DNA of 64,000 nucleotides, from contig CM066912.1 of assembly GCA_033964015.1 (NCBI GenBank), positions 8,830,371-8,894,370 of the forward strand, read 5' to 3'. The translations under genes were made by a program, and so were the position numbers. The notes below the pieces were generated by a model. The model made no database searches. It worked only from the letters and a program-made list of their open reading frames with translations, and was not told where the DNA came from. This DNA is from Scolanthus callimorphus. Lineage: Eukaryota > Cnidaria > Anthozoa > Actiniaria > Edwardsiidae. This document shows positions 21,465-32,925 of this stretch, piece by piece; the first letter of the stretch is position 1; each line of letters opens with the position of its first letter.

Positions 21465-22281
21465 AGTAGTGATGGCTCTCCCAAGCTGATGGCTCTCCTA
21501 GAAGATTATATTGGCTTTGTAATTCCAATTCTCACGGATGACAAGTTCGGCATGTAATCTCAAGTGGATACTTGTTTTTGTGTATTAGTTCTTCGCAACG
21601 GGAAGCAGAAATAAGCCAGCCGAAGATCAACAAATCGCAAGTTAAAAATTGGATTCTTCTTTCATTCATATAACTCCGATACTAAGTAAGCATCTTGAGT
21701 GTAAACTAGGGCAATAACTTTAGAAATGTGGACCTCCGAAGCCAGAGAAAAGGATGAGCTATCTTCCCCCTTCGAAGTCCGCCATTGTTTTCCTTGAAAA
21801 TCAGAGCCTAATGATACCGCTGGCTAATTTTCGCGGGCTACTCAGACCAGCTGATTTGCATAATTATTGCGCAACTTGAGCTAACACTTGAGTCATGAGT
21901 GACATCGGGCCCACCACAATAACTCGTGTCTTACGCTTCGCGTATCCACGATTTAAAAAGGAGGGGGAGGGGGAGGCTACCTCCCTCGCTTTAAAAAGGA
22001 GGGGGAGGGGGAGGCTACCTCCCTCGCTTTAAAAAGGAGGGGGAGGGGGAGGCTACCTCCCTCGCTTGAAAAAGGATGGGGAGGGGAGGGGGTCTCTTCA
22101 TGTGACGTCATTCTGACCTCTGACCGCCTTGCTAGAAGAAGGAGGGGGAGGGTACCTCCCTTGCTTGAAGGGGAGGGGAGGGGGGTCTCTTCATGTGACG
22201 TCATTCTGACCTTTGACCTCCTCCTCAAAATTAGTATTCCTCCTCAAAAAAGGCCTTAATTCGGCCCCTACTATACTACTG

Positions 22282-23916
22282 ATGACTTGGACTACGAGGA
22301 TCCAACAATCTCGATTGATCGCGCACCATCAGCAACAACACCCCCTGAACCTGTGACACCCCCTGAACCTGCGACACCCGTAGATGAACCAGACACATCA
22401 TCACCAGAATAATCAGACGTAAGACTCAAGGATCAGGGTTGGCTACATGAATGCAATAATTAATGCTTTATTTTCTTATTCTTATTTTACTAGGAATCTG
22501 TTGGACCAGACAACGTTGAGGGCTATGGTCGTGTGGTCAAACTAAGAGACCAGGATGGGCCCCTGACTAACATCCAGGCCGATACCATCATCCGGCTCTG
22601 GCAGCAGCTCTCACCATACGACCAGAAACCCACACGTTTCTCGCCTCGGCATAGGACAAGGCTCACAAAGGGGAGGTTTAAAGCTTCAAAGAGTACGGTG
22701 GCACCAGGCGTCGAAAGTACAAAAAGGTTTTTTTTACACATTACATTAAGAAAGCTTTTTTGACAAAACCAACAAAACTATGCTTTCTTTTTATTGTAGG
22801 TGCTTCCTTGGCCAAAACGCAGGGCCGGCACAGTGGCCAGATTGTTCCCGCTATGTCGAGGCAGTATGCATACAACTCTGTGAAATTTTCACTTCCCCTG
22901 TGAAGCGCCAAGGTGTTACAATTAACAGGTTATTGTAAATTCTGATATTTCCATGTTTCTTTTTTTTAAACAAATTAGATAGACTCTTCTATTTATTACT
23001 GGTTTGTTGTTTTCCAGGTGGACCTTAGTTGGAAGAGCTTACAAACACATCCGTGAGCTAGTCATAAACAACGCCAGGGTGATGAAAGAGAGCAAAATAC
23101 AACTGGTGGAACTCAACAATGTGACCTTGACCCAGTGGTATGAAAAAGTATATCCTTAATGCTAAAAAATAGAAGATGCACTTATGCTTGACTTTTTTTT
23201 TTCAAATCAGGCACAACAAACGTTGCAAGACTCAAGAGTTGAGTGTCCTTTAACAAGGTATTGCTGATGACCGCCCTGATGTGTCCATACCAGAACCCCT
23301 CCCAGAGCCCAAGGAGCTCCCAGAAACAATCGAGGTGGGAAACAGAGAAGACCTCCACGTATTTAACATACCAGAAAACACTGCTGGGAAGGGAAAGGCC
23401 AGAAAATCTCTATTCACCCCTACCACACCAGAAACTCACCCTTCAGTCCAACATCCAGTCCCATCAGCACCAGCACCACCTATTCCACAGCTGCATCCTC
23501 GTCCACCCAACATTGTCATGATACCACAGCCTGGAACTGGAGCCCTTGTACCTGTCGCCCTTCCCTTCCCTGCCTTCTCAGCTCCAGTTGCATCTCCATC
23601 TGTGCCAAAAACCACCCAGGCTTACAGGAAGCGTGTGCAAGCGCGGGAAGCAGCTGGAGAATTAACCAAGCGCTATAAGCCAAGGGCAGGGCCAGCAAAA
23701 TGTGGAAAGTGTGGCCAGGACAGAACAGGCGGCCATACTCAATACTTTGGTAATTGGTATTGCCCAGTCACTTCCAACCAAACCCAGGCAGAATGGAGGG
23801 CTGCCCTTTCTGAACAAAGAAAAAACAAACAAAAAAAAAAATACAAGAAACACAAGAACCAAAATAATATAAAATACAGTAAAACACGAGCACCAAAAAA
23901 ATATAAAATACAGTAA
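22282..23916 (+). pseudogene. Cassette copy 2, 3' exons, nearly intact
   Basis: Starts in the acidic block (DDLDYEDPTISIDRAP, 22282-22412). Exons follow at 22494-22726 (VEGYGRVVKLRDQDGPLTNI; PTRFSPRHRTRLTKGRFK), 22800-22928 (CFLGQNAGPAQWPDCSRYVE), 23018-23137 (WTLVGRAYKHIRELVINN; IQLVELNNVTLTQW) and 23211-23916, all with AG/GT borders and compatible phases. The last exon has a single in-frame TAA at 23251-23253, then a proline-rich linker and the zinc ribbon CGKCGQDRTGGHTQYFGNWYC, written here as CGKCGQ ... HTQYFGNWYC. Length and exon structure make this the best preserved C-terminal half in the window. The catalytic middle is absent, replaced by the inverted-repeat element just upstream. Confidence 0.7.
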
Positions 23917-23984
23917 AAACCAAAAAAGCATGTTTATCAAAGGACAATCGTTAAAGGTACAACAACAACAACACATCATCAGTA

Positions 23985-24047
23985 GTTGCGTAGGCTGACA
24001 CCTTGAACTTCGGTTCTAGGGCTGGGTTAAACTCCCAGGCGATTAGA
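23985..24047 (+). repeat. tRNA-like motif downstream of cassette copy 2
   Basis: TAGTTGCGTAGGCTGACACC and GGGCTGGGTTAAACTCCCAG parallel the motif at 15240-15306 in sequence and in position after the stop codon. The B-box here is degraded (TTAAA for TTCGA). Confidence 0.4.
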
Positions 24048-24279
24048 TGTGAGTGCGTTGGGTTATTATTATCAATATTTTGACCTTTTTGTTAAGAAAA
24101 AACACCTATTTTCATCTTTGTTTACATCCTGCAAAGTTTTACTCAGGATACCTGTGTTTGGGGTTTTTCCCTCGCTTTGTGCGTTCTTCCGCTGCGTTTT
24201 TTTTTTGCGCGGGCGCACAGACAACATTGCGTGGGATCTTTTGCGCTGGAGGCAGGCGAATATTCGATGAAGAATCAGC

Positions 24280-24338
24280 CAATCGCATCCTTTCGTTGTA
24301 CCAACAATTGACCAATCGCATCATTTCGTTGTACCAAC
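24280..24338 (+). promoter_or_regulatory. Tandem CCAAT-containing repeat
   Basis: CCAATCGCATCCTTTCGTTG and CCAATCGCATCATTTCGTTG are 32 bp apart, each continuing TACCAAC. They lie 600 bp upstream of an orphan cassette first exon and next to a GCGCCATCTTGG motif (24383). A promoter role is a guess. Confidence 0.3.
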
Positions 24339-24945
24339 TTTCAAAGGATAGCTTTGAGCATAAATTAACTCAGTTGTCAAGGGCGCCATCTTGGATTTTT
24401 ACTCTGCGGACGGTGAAGTCAAATGTACATGTTTTTACGCTAAATGTTTAATTTTTATATTTGGAATCCTCGAAAGGGACAAGCATACAAGTTGTTCTAG
24501 TATTTGTCGGGTAGTTGACAGCTCGGGAACGATTTCTATTCTGCCTTCGTAGCCATGCAAAGTGCATTTCTTCTTGTATTTTGCCAGTTAATCTTGTTTA
24601 TCTTTCAATCCATGTCGAGAATTGTTTTATTCCCCATATTAACTCAATTAATTTACGAGTACTTCGTTGTTACCTTGTAACTCTGTAGGCCAAATATTAT
24701 GGAAAATATGCACTTCCAATCTACTTTGTTTTCACTCGTACGAAGGTACAAAATGGCTGCCAAAATTTAGTTCGATTTATGACATAAAGTTAGTGTATAC
24801 AGCCAAGTCCCTAAATTAAATACTTTAAGAGGTCGGTGACAGAGGTTTCCTTTCGTTTAGAAGAACAATTATACCTTTTTTAGTTCGGAAAACCCCGCAT
24901 ATCATGCTCTCTTTGTAAACTCACCACCTGTGCTTTTTTCTAGGC

Positions 24946-25022
24946 ATGAAGCCTGCATTTCCTCGCCTCTCTAATGGGGAATTGTCCCTGCAGTACACTG
25001 AAGAGGCCAAGCAGATAAAGAG
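24946..25022 (+). CDS. Orphan first coding exon of a cassette copy
   Basis: After AG at 24942-24943 the exon reads MKPAFPRLSNGELSLQYTEE and ends AAGAG|GTAAGT. It matches the first-exon pattern of copies 1 and 2 (aromatic-R-x-x-N/A-G-x-L ... Y). No second exon follows within 30 kb on this strand. It ends in phase 2, whereas the exon at 57377 needs phase 0. Most likely it is a remnant of a sixth copy. Confidence 0.5.
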
Positions 25023-26415
25023 GTAAGTGAAAAATGTTTAATTTAGAACAATTAAAAGTGTATATGCATCCACCTGTTTTGTGGTGGACCTCCGGTTTGC
25101 TCGTCCGTCGTCGCAGAGGCGTGGGTTGCCTGTCTCGGTTTTTGGGCGGGCAAATGGCCACGCTAGTTGGCGATTTTATTTGAAAGGGGATGTTTTTCTT
25201 TGAGACTTTACGTCGTGTGAACTTTACTTCATGTCAGTTTTCGTCATGCGAAGGATGGTTTGTCTGCTCTACATCAAAAAAATGAAACGTTTTTAAAAAT
25301 CAAGCTGACAAATCAAATTGACTGAAAATAAGACCGATGTCATGAACATGAAGAAAAAATAAGAAAACAATAAAAATAATAAAAAATGCCAGGAAAGACA
25401 TGTCGAAAAAGAATAGCTAGCGCGAAACAACGAGAAGAAACCCATTCTCAAGGTTGGTACTTGAACTTTGTAGCTAGAATATAAAAAATGTAAGGAAAAG
25501 GGACATTAAGTAGTAATCAGTTGCCGATGAACTGGTTTATAGAGTAAACATCCGTTGATCTCATGTTTCTTAAACATTAAGCAGCGCAAACAATATAAGT
25601 TCTCGCTCACATCGCCGCCAGTGCAGGGGGTGCTCCAATCCAAGAGGAAAACGGGAGAACCATACGAAATTACGGGTCATAACTTGTATTGTATTGTATT
25701 GTATTTTTAAAAACGTGATGCTTCGGAAAGAGAAGCCGACAAAATATATTTTAGGGCGTAAGTCTTGCACTTAACGATGGCATCTGTTTTTATTTACTTG
25801 CGCCCTAAAATGTGTAATCGTTTGTAAAGGTCGGACTACTTTAACGCACCCCGAATGTATTTTAACAAAGTGTGTCGACGTATCTTGTCCTAGCGATTTA
25901 ATAAAACTTGCTTTCACTGGACTTAAGCGTGTGCGGCAAAAGACACCAAAATATTCATGCTTCTAACAAAATTATGTATCTGTTTACTTCCTAACAAAAA
26001 GAATCAAAACAACGTTCCTTCGTGGGTCAACAATTCAGAACTGGAAAATCATGGCTGTGTAACAACAGGACCTTTCCCAATATCGTGCATACATTCAATC
26101 GCGCAAAAAAGCTAGCAAGTCAGCTTGTGATTGGTGAGTAAAGAAAACATTCACGTGGTTGGTTGGATTAACCACACCAAATTCAAGTCAATATATTTAT
26201 CAATATTATCAATATTATTATATTACACTTCACACAAAGGGAACAAACACCACTAAAGGAGCAGACAATTGCTTATTTTCATTAAGAAAAAGAAATACAA
26301 TAATAATAATAATAAAAGTAGTTACACAAGTGTCGTATCAAAATATTTTAAAATGGCAAGATTCAAGATCTTTAAAGTAATTTAAAGTTTTGAGAAATGC
26401 TACGAAATTATAATG
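25023..26415. other. Gap without recognisable genes
   Basis: AT-rich DNA with a (TGTAT)n microsatellite near 25686-25704 and an (AAT)n run near 26297-26315. No conserved coding motif is seen on either strand. Confidence 0.5.
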
Positions 26416-26886
26416 TTAATAGTTCATAGCTGCATGATAAATGTAATACTTTGCGACAATTATGCAGAAATTAAGTAAGCAGCTGTTTCTATCAAGCCGT
26501 CCATAAAGAATTTCAGAGGCCGTTAACAACAGAGTAAGACCTTGTTTACGTCCGAACCAACTAGCAAACTCACTGAAAAAGCTTTTGACAGCAGGGCATT
26601 CCACGAAAAGGTGGGACAGCGTTTGCGCAGAGTCTGCACATAAATGGCATGCTTCATCGTCTTTTAGTCCGTCTCTTTTCAGAGTTGCGTTGGATGGAAG
26701 CTTTCCCCATTTTGATGGTATGGCATCTAATACTGCAAGGTATTGTAGGAAATTTGTCTTAACATCAAATTTCTCTATAAACTGGGCGTAGGTTAAAAAT
26801 TTTCCATCGCGGTTTGCAAGGTCGCCGATTTTAATGATACCGTTGTTAAACCAATCCTTGTTAAACCATGAGCGACTTACTGACAA
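26416..26886 (-). mobile_element. L1-like LINE ORF2, C-terminal fragment
   Basis: A single open frame of 156 residues contains CHLCADSAQTLSHLFVECPA, the zinc-binding zf-RVT signature (CxxC ... H ... C) found after the reverse transcriptase in L1/Tx1-type LINEs. A tryptophan-rich segment and a hydrophobic C-terminus follow. Upstream parts are lost, as expected for a 5'-truncated LINE. No tail repeat or target duplication was identified. Confidence 0.75.
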
Positions 26887-26892
26887 TGATAT

Positions 26893-27430
26893 TTTAGTCT
26901 ATTATAAATGCTGCACTGGTCACTCTTCCATTCAAACTGATTGTTACATAAGACCGAAAACAACAAGATCTACTCGCCACAGTTCAGCCCTTGACTTACT
27001 AATCCCTAAATGAGGCCCTAAATTATTTCAGGGTAGTTACTTAAACCGCCTTCCGAAACTCTGGAATAATCTAACCTAAACTTGTAATCTTATATCAAAG
27101 GCGAAACTGCCAAATCGACTGGCAAAATTGCACCAGGACAACGCTGAAAAAATATTTACATCGCAAACGTCTTCAGAAGATAGGTACTACTTTCCCAGGT
27201 GCGGCTCTCCTTATTTTGAATATTGAAGTGCTGCTAAGGATGGTTCAAGTCGACTTTTATGTGACAAGCCCCAAAAGCTCCAAAACAGGGCTTTCCGACT
27301 TGTCTCTGAATCTAGCTTTGATACAAGTGCGGGCCCCGAGTTTAAAATACTTTTTTCACAGCTTTATTTGGTCACACAAAATTCATGTACAAACAGAAAT
27401 TCACACAACAACAACAAAAAATGATTAGTC
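26893..27430 (+). mobile_element. Rearranged LINE reverse-transcriptase C-terminal remnants
   Basis: One piece reads SYLNRLPKLWNNLT (the very end of RTE/CR1-type ORF2 proteins). A second, downstream, reads SPYFEY ... LLCDKPQKLQNRAFRLVSES, which normally precedes the first. The reversed order points to rearrangement or two separate insertions. Stops interrupt both. Confidence 0.55.
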
Positions 27431-27676
27431 AACCCAAGGAGATTCGGCCAATTCCGACCTAAAGATACATTTTGAAATGGGGACCTGCTCGCAGCATTTT
27501 AGACCACCACCAAGAGGCAGGAAGGGCTGAAAGAGATGGTAAACAGGCTGATATAGTTGTTGCATACCATGGGAACGAGCTGGCATAATGCGAAATCGAA
27601 ATAATAAACTTTAAGGCAACTGGGTGCTTGGAAGTTGCTAGTTACAAGTCTCTATATCCTGACATCTAACCTTTAG

Positions 27677-27807
27677 AACCACTGCACAGTTGTTGCTCCT
27701 TGATGAATGTCACTACATGGGCTGGTCCGGATTTTACTCTGGTGAGACTAGCATCCAGATCAATGTTGTTGAACCTAGTAACCTTATGAGAATGGTTATT
27801 AAAGCAG
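27677..27807 (+). CDS. Putative orphan exon, unknown gene
   Basis: Bounded by CTAACCTTTAG and AAAGCAG|GTAAGA, the open frame gives LLLLDECHYMGWSGFYSGE and TSIQINVVEPSNLMRMVIKA with balanced codon use. The splice sites and frame look real, but I do not recognise the protein and cannot chain it to a neighbour. Confidence 0.4.
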
Positions 27808-28205
27808 GTAAGACAAGAAACTTCCAGTAATTTTTTTTGTCTCTGACATTTCAGATCTATTGAATAGAAAACACGGCAATGGCCACATACATTCTCGCAG
27901 GCTCTCGGCGCTCGCTGTCCTAGCGTGAGAGACTGTCTGGCACACCCCTAGAGGGGGGCAAAAACATCAAACCAGCTAGTTTTTCGGCGCGCGTACATAT
28001 TTTCAATAACCATAAGGTTGAAAGGACTCGCCATTTATATCATTCAGATAGTGGCGATTTCCAAGCAAAAAGTAAACAAGATCAAGAGTGTAACATAATA
28101 TATAGATTTAGGCACTGCCTAAAAGCGGAACTCCAATGTTTATACCTCTTACAGAACGACTAATTGTTATACATGCAATAATATTATAGCAAATTTCTGA
28201 CAATA

Positions 28206-28416
28206 ATTGCCCTATTTCACTATGACGTCATATGAAAACACTCTATTGTCTTTGCGCTATGAATCATGGTCGCCAGAGGGGACAGCAGCATTTAGAAATG
28301 ACCAAAGCACAATGAAAATGCCATTCATGATGTTCGAATGGAACTTTTATTTGAACCAAGTTTCAGCTATCTTGCCCATGTAAACAAACCATGATGTCAT
28401 AGTGAAATAGGGCAAT
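28206..28416. mobile_element. 211-bp MITE with TA target duplication
   Basis: The inverted ends of 26 bp begin ATTGCCCTATTTCACTATGA on each strand, with one mismatch in the following bases. The flanks are TA at 28204-28205 and 28417-28418, consistent with a Tc1/mariner-type non-autonomous element. Confidence 0.7.
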
Positions 28417-28836
28417 TAGTCGGACGTTATTTGGCTTCTGATGGTGCTAATTAGAAATTGATTTCAGGGGGTGCATGGGGACCCCTCCTGGCGACTAGAC
28501 TATAATGGACTATAATTGATAAGCCAGTTGGCTAACTACCCCTAACAGAATCCTAGTCAGAAAAGTCAGAAAAAAAACTCTTAAAAATCTGTACTGTAAA
28601 AGTATAAAAATCATCATGACAAGCCTTTGAACCCCCTCTTTGAACAAATAAGTGAAATTAAACAATCAAAATTAGGCAAAAAAAAATTATATTTACTGGA
28701 GTTTTGCCAAATGTAAATCATTATTATTTTTTACAGTTCAAATAAAAAAATATATCTAAGTATTTGTCCTTGTAGGGGGATTTACTGGAACTCCAGTGAG
28801 CAATGGTTTAAATCCAGTTTTAAGCATTGTTCTGGT

Positions 28837-29267
28837 AGGGAGCATTCATTATTTATGCCAGGGGGTGGGCTGGCAAGATTTTTCATTCAGCCCAAAAAAA
28901 AACTTGACCCCCCTTAAAGTATCAATAAAAACCTCAAAACCCCTTTAGGCAATTTTTATGATGATAGCCCCCTTCCCCCCCTTTAGACCAGGAAGAAATG
29001 TTGGGACATCTAGATACCAAGTAGACAACAACCAGTATTTTTAAGACATTTCCTGATGTGTTGTTTGTTGTTTGTTGTAATTTTACAGGTGTGTAACCTC
29101 TTGTATCCATATGTTAAATTAATGTCGTTGCTGCCATAAAATGAAGATGACCCCTCACAAGTGTTTTCATATCTTCTGGTGATCCCCTACTTGAATGTGC
29201 CAAATTTAACATGGGCCCCCTTAATAATTGCCAGCCCACCCCCTGGCATAAATAATGAATGCTCCCT
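28837..29267. mobile_element. 431-bp element with perfect 39-40-bp terminal inverted repeats
   Basis: The left end AGGGAGCATTCATTATTTAT is repeated exactly in inverted form at the right end (29228-29267), including GCCAGGGGGTGGGCTGGCAA. No ORF is inside and no target duplication is clear. Confidence 0.7.
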
Positions 29268-29401
29268 TAAAGTGAAAGTAAACGAAAAACTACCAACAGA
29301 AAAATGAGCATAGCCCCATACCCACTATAAGGTGAGATCCTGCTTTGGAATAACATATCAAGATAGTTCCCTTGAAAAAGTGTTGACTTTCTTCAACTTC
29401 C

Positions 29402-30900
29402 TTATAAGGAAATATCTGCATACCATATTTGGAATCCCAGTAAGTTTTTTGATATTTCTATTGGCCTAGAAAACTTAACTTTACCAAACTCAGATACACT
29501 GGAGAAAGGATAATATGCACATTTTCCACTGGGTTTTTCATGGTCAAGAACCTGGAAACAAGGCAGACAAAACACCACAGGAAGCTTGGTTCGATGTCTA
29601 AAAAGGAGGCATGTTAGAATCACAATACTGATTAAGTACAAGTTCATGGTCATAGTTGAACGTATAAGTACAAATAATCACAAAGTGTTTTGAAATTTTG
29701 CTTTTTGCACTTGGGATTTCATAATTATGCGAACAACAAAAAGGAAAGAGTTTCATGAGTAGTCTATCCTTGTGAGTTGATGTGTTGTATTTTTTTTGTA
29801 ACAAGATTGAAAAAATACTTCTGGAAAGGTGGTATGTTTTTATGTTTATATGAACCAAGCCACAAGCAGGCTAGATATGACCTCTTAAATTCCAGGGTTT
29901 TTTCACAGTGCTTAGTGCAAATGGAGTCTAGAGTTACAGGATGGGTTAGCTGATGCCCTGGAAAAAGTCTTGGCTACCTTCTTGCACCTTGTGTTGCAAT
30001 TCATGTGTGAACCAGCTCTAGCATCAGCACCTGAGAACTGAAAAAAAAATCAAAGTCAAACGGGACACCTACAGCTACTAGCCTAGTCAGTAAACGAAAT
30101 TTACAGGCTCGGAGAGCTGGATCAGCAAATACCATAACTGATACCTAAAGTACCTTTAAAGTCCTTGAAACAGCATTTAAAATTCCACAGAGTGTGGTGA
30201 CAAATCTTAACCTAAGTCTGAATTCTAAGTTTCCAGAAGAAAATCAGAAAATCATTCATTTCATGGAATCTCAAAGGCCAGGGACGTCAAACCAGGGACT
30301 TTAAAACCTAAGGATTGTCTTGAAATGGTTAAATTTCCTGAAATATTCCCGGGAGAAATACAGTAAATGTATGGCAGTCATCTTGAATTTTTGCTGGGAA
30401 ACGAAGCGAAAAATATTGAGATGCCTGGCAAAACCGGGAGGGTTGACATTCCTGTAAGACCCATGCAAGAAAAAAGAAAGATGATAGTATCTTTTGCATA
30501 ATATCATATTCCAGGTAGAAGTAAATAAGAAAATGTGCACAAGCGTTCCCCCTGCCCCTTTGGAGTCAGATTGGTTTTACCCTGATTGTGGGGAAAAAAG
30601 TCCTGACCCAAATGATTTTTTCTTAATTGTCCGTAGGTGGTTATAGAACTTTGTTTCTTTAGAATTAGCTTGTAGAAATGAGATCTAGCTAAATTGGCAT
30701 AAAAAAAATGCACAGTGAATAAAAGCATCTTGGCAAACTGAAAGACAAACGTGTTTCCACCGTTTTAAAGTATTTACTGTTGTAATAACATTTTTTGTCA
30801 ACAGAGATCAGGCCGAGACATTTTCTTTATTTGAAGGCAGCTTAGAATCCCCCGCGTAAAGAGAAAATATAAGGTTATATGGTACATATGGCAGAAAAAA
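29402..30900. other. Gap with uncertain minus-strand open frames
   Basis: A minus-strand frame (29653-29402) follows a possible acceptor (TTTTTAG at about 29600) and reads FCLPCFQVLDHEKPSGKCAY; it could be an exon but I do not recognise it. Nothing else is supported. Confidence 0.25.
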
Positions 30901-30917
30901 TTTCGATCCGTCGGAGC

Positions 30918-31040
30918 AGGGCCCGCAAAAGGTATCGGGTAACGTTTATGATTGGATGATCAGATCACGTGACTCGCAAAGGGCCCGCAAAAGGTCTTGG
31001 GTAACGTTTATGATTGGATGACGAGATCACGTGACTCGCA
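30918..31040 (+). promoter_or_regulatory. Tandem duplicate of a 61-bp module with E-box and CCAAT-like motifs
   Basis: Two units each contain GGGCCCGCAAAAGGT, GGTAACGTTTATGATTGGAT and GATCACGTGACTCGCAAAGG. CACGTG is an E-box and ATTGG is an inverted CCAAT box. The pair lies about 800 bp upstream of a candidate non-coding exon ending TCCGTTG|GTAAG-like at about 31770. This could be a host promoter. Confidence 0.4.
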
Positions 31041-32732
31041 AAGGGACGCAAATTAAAAAAAGAGCTGTTCTTCATAAACGTGGGCTTGAGACCTCTGAGA
31101 CTGTTGTCACTGGCGGACAATAAAAATTATAAACATCACAACAAACTGGTCGTGACATTTAATAAATCACCAAAAACTCTAAGGAGACGCTCAGCCGAAG
31201 TCAGTCAGTGCAATCCATAGTTCAGAATTAGCAAATGTTGAGCTGCTGTGGCTGTGTAGTCTAGAGAAAAACTTGAATGTTCAGAAAGCTAAGAGCTCTA
31301 AACTTCATAATAGTAGTAAAGCATTCAAAATGGTTGCTATTGTGCTTAACAATAGGTCAACTCTATAAAATCCTCTCTAGCTTTCGCTACGAAAGAATGT
31401 GATAATTTACTGACAAGATTTCATAAGTTCACAAAACTCAGAAAGAGGACTTTAGAATTATTATTTTTTGCTTCAGCACAAGGGAGAAGTCGGCGTTTTT
31501 GTCTTCTTCCGTTGTGTGCGCTGTCTGCTGTGTAATGCATGGTTGCCGCTAAAGTATTCTAAGCCGGAAATCTGGCAAGGGCGGAACGCGTTTTTTCGTT
31601 CTGTTAAATTAAGTTCTATTATAAGCTCTTTAGCAGCTTTAGGTGATAGTTGATATAAAAACGCAGATATAGGTTATTAGGGAGCAGCGATTGAAAAGAG
31701 CAAAAGCAGAGAAGTCGCGAAGCAGAGACAGCCAAACGAGAGTCTAAAGTCTTGTGTTCTGTTCTCCGTTGTAAGTATTTCCGGAAAGATCAATTGGCTT
31801 TAGGCTTTCAAGTATTCATATTCATTAATAGTCGTTTTGGAATTGTGACACAATAGTTTTCAGAAGAGTTTTCGGTATTTCGCTAGAGTTTCAGAAGAGT
31901 TTTGACGGCTTTTAGTCCTTTTGGTTAGAATTGTTTGTAGAGTTTCGCCTTATAGAATTTCAATGTATCTTAACGGTTTTGTAAATACAACTGACAAACT
32001 CCAACAAGCTGATAACGGTGGGTTCGTGGGTTGTCTGCAACAGCTGTAAAAATGTTAATTGAATACTTATTACATCTGCAGTTTAAAAAGCACGGGGGCA
32101 GCTCTAGTGAGAACTATTACTAGTTAGGAAATGTGAGCGATTTTTCTCCCACGCTCTATAAATGCAAAGTTAGCTTGTAGCAAATGTCCAGGGGTTGGGG
32201 GATTTTTTTTATTGCCAAAGCCTGTTGTGCCTGGGAACTTTGTTATGCATGTGAGCACTGTTGACAAAAAATGACATTACCAGAGGATTAAAAGAGTGGA
32301 AAATGCTTTTGTCTTTCAGCTGGCTGTGATGCTGGCTTTATTATCATGATACAATGTTACAGTCAATCATTATTGATTTCTGTCTATGATTTCAAGCCAA
32401 TGCAAACCCCTTTTCAGCAAAAACGTTTTCACCAAAACACATGTAGTCTCATCCACAAAGCCAAGCTTCAAATATTGAGTTAATTAAGTCTAATTTCCAA
32501 TAGTAAAATTAAAGAGAGTTGCTGAATGAATCACAGGGGACTGAAAGATGATTCCAATGTGTATTTACAATTATCTTATTGCAAGTACAAGGGATATGAA
32601 GTATAGATATAGTAGTTTAAATATGATATCCTAGAGATTCATGTGTTGCATTTTCAATGGAGAACATGCACCCTATAAGCAAAGAGATGAGCAAAGCACT
32701 CAACTTTGGAACTAACTTACTTGAAAACTTAC

Positions 32733-32925
32733 CTGAATTTCGTATCTTTTCTTCTTGAAGGAATATTGATGCCAAAGCATTTCTGTCGTTAGAAACGTAT
32801 TCAGCTCCAAGGATGTCCTTGAGAAGCGAGTCGTACATTGTTCTTTCCATGTACACATAAGTTATTGAGTTTTCTCCTAACAGTTCGAGCGACATGTTTT
32901 CTTTTCTTGAACAAGCCAACTGCAA
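32733..32925 (-). CDS. Putative exon, unknown gene
   Basis: The minus-strand frame gives MSLELLGENSITYVYMERTM and YDSLLKDILGAEYVSNDRNA and ends AAATTCAG|GTAAGT, a strong donor. No other exon could be attached. It is unrecognised and may be host sequence. Confidence 0.35.

Larger units (their letters stand above)
18551..22281. mobile_element. 3.7-kb element with about 240-bp terminal inverted repeats
   Basis: Left arm 18551-18793 and right arm 22040-22281 are near-identical inverted copies. Both ends start CAGTAGTA, then AGTAGGGGCCGAATTAAGG. Each arm carries two AATGACGTCACA sites (CRE-like TGACGTCA) and C/T-rich spacers of the CAAGCAAGGGAGGTACCCTC type. Further copies of the internal minisatellite run to 18966 and in inverted form at 20330-20475 and 21960-22040. 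The interior holds a small acidic-protein gene (19792-20106), a long hairpin (19086-19384) and a nested hAT-like MITE. I see no transposase, so it is probably non-autonomous or decayed. The right end abuts cassette copy 2 coding sequence; the left end abuts minisatellite. No target duplication was found. Superfamily not assigned. Confidence 0.65.
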
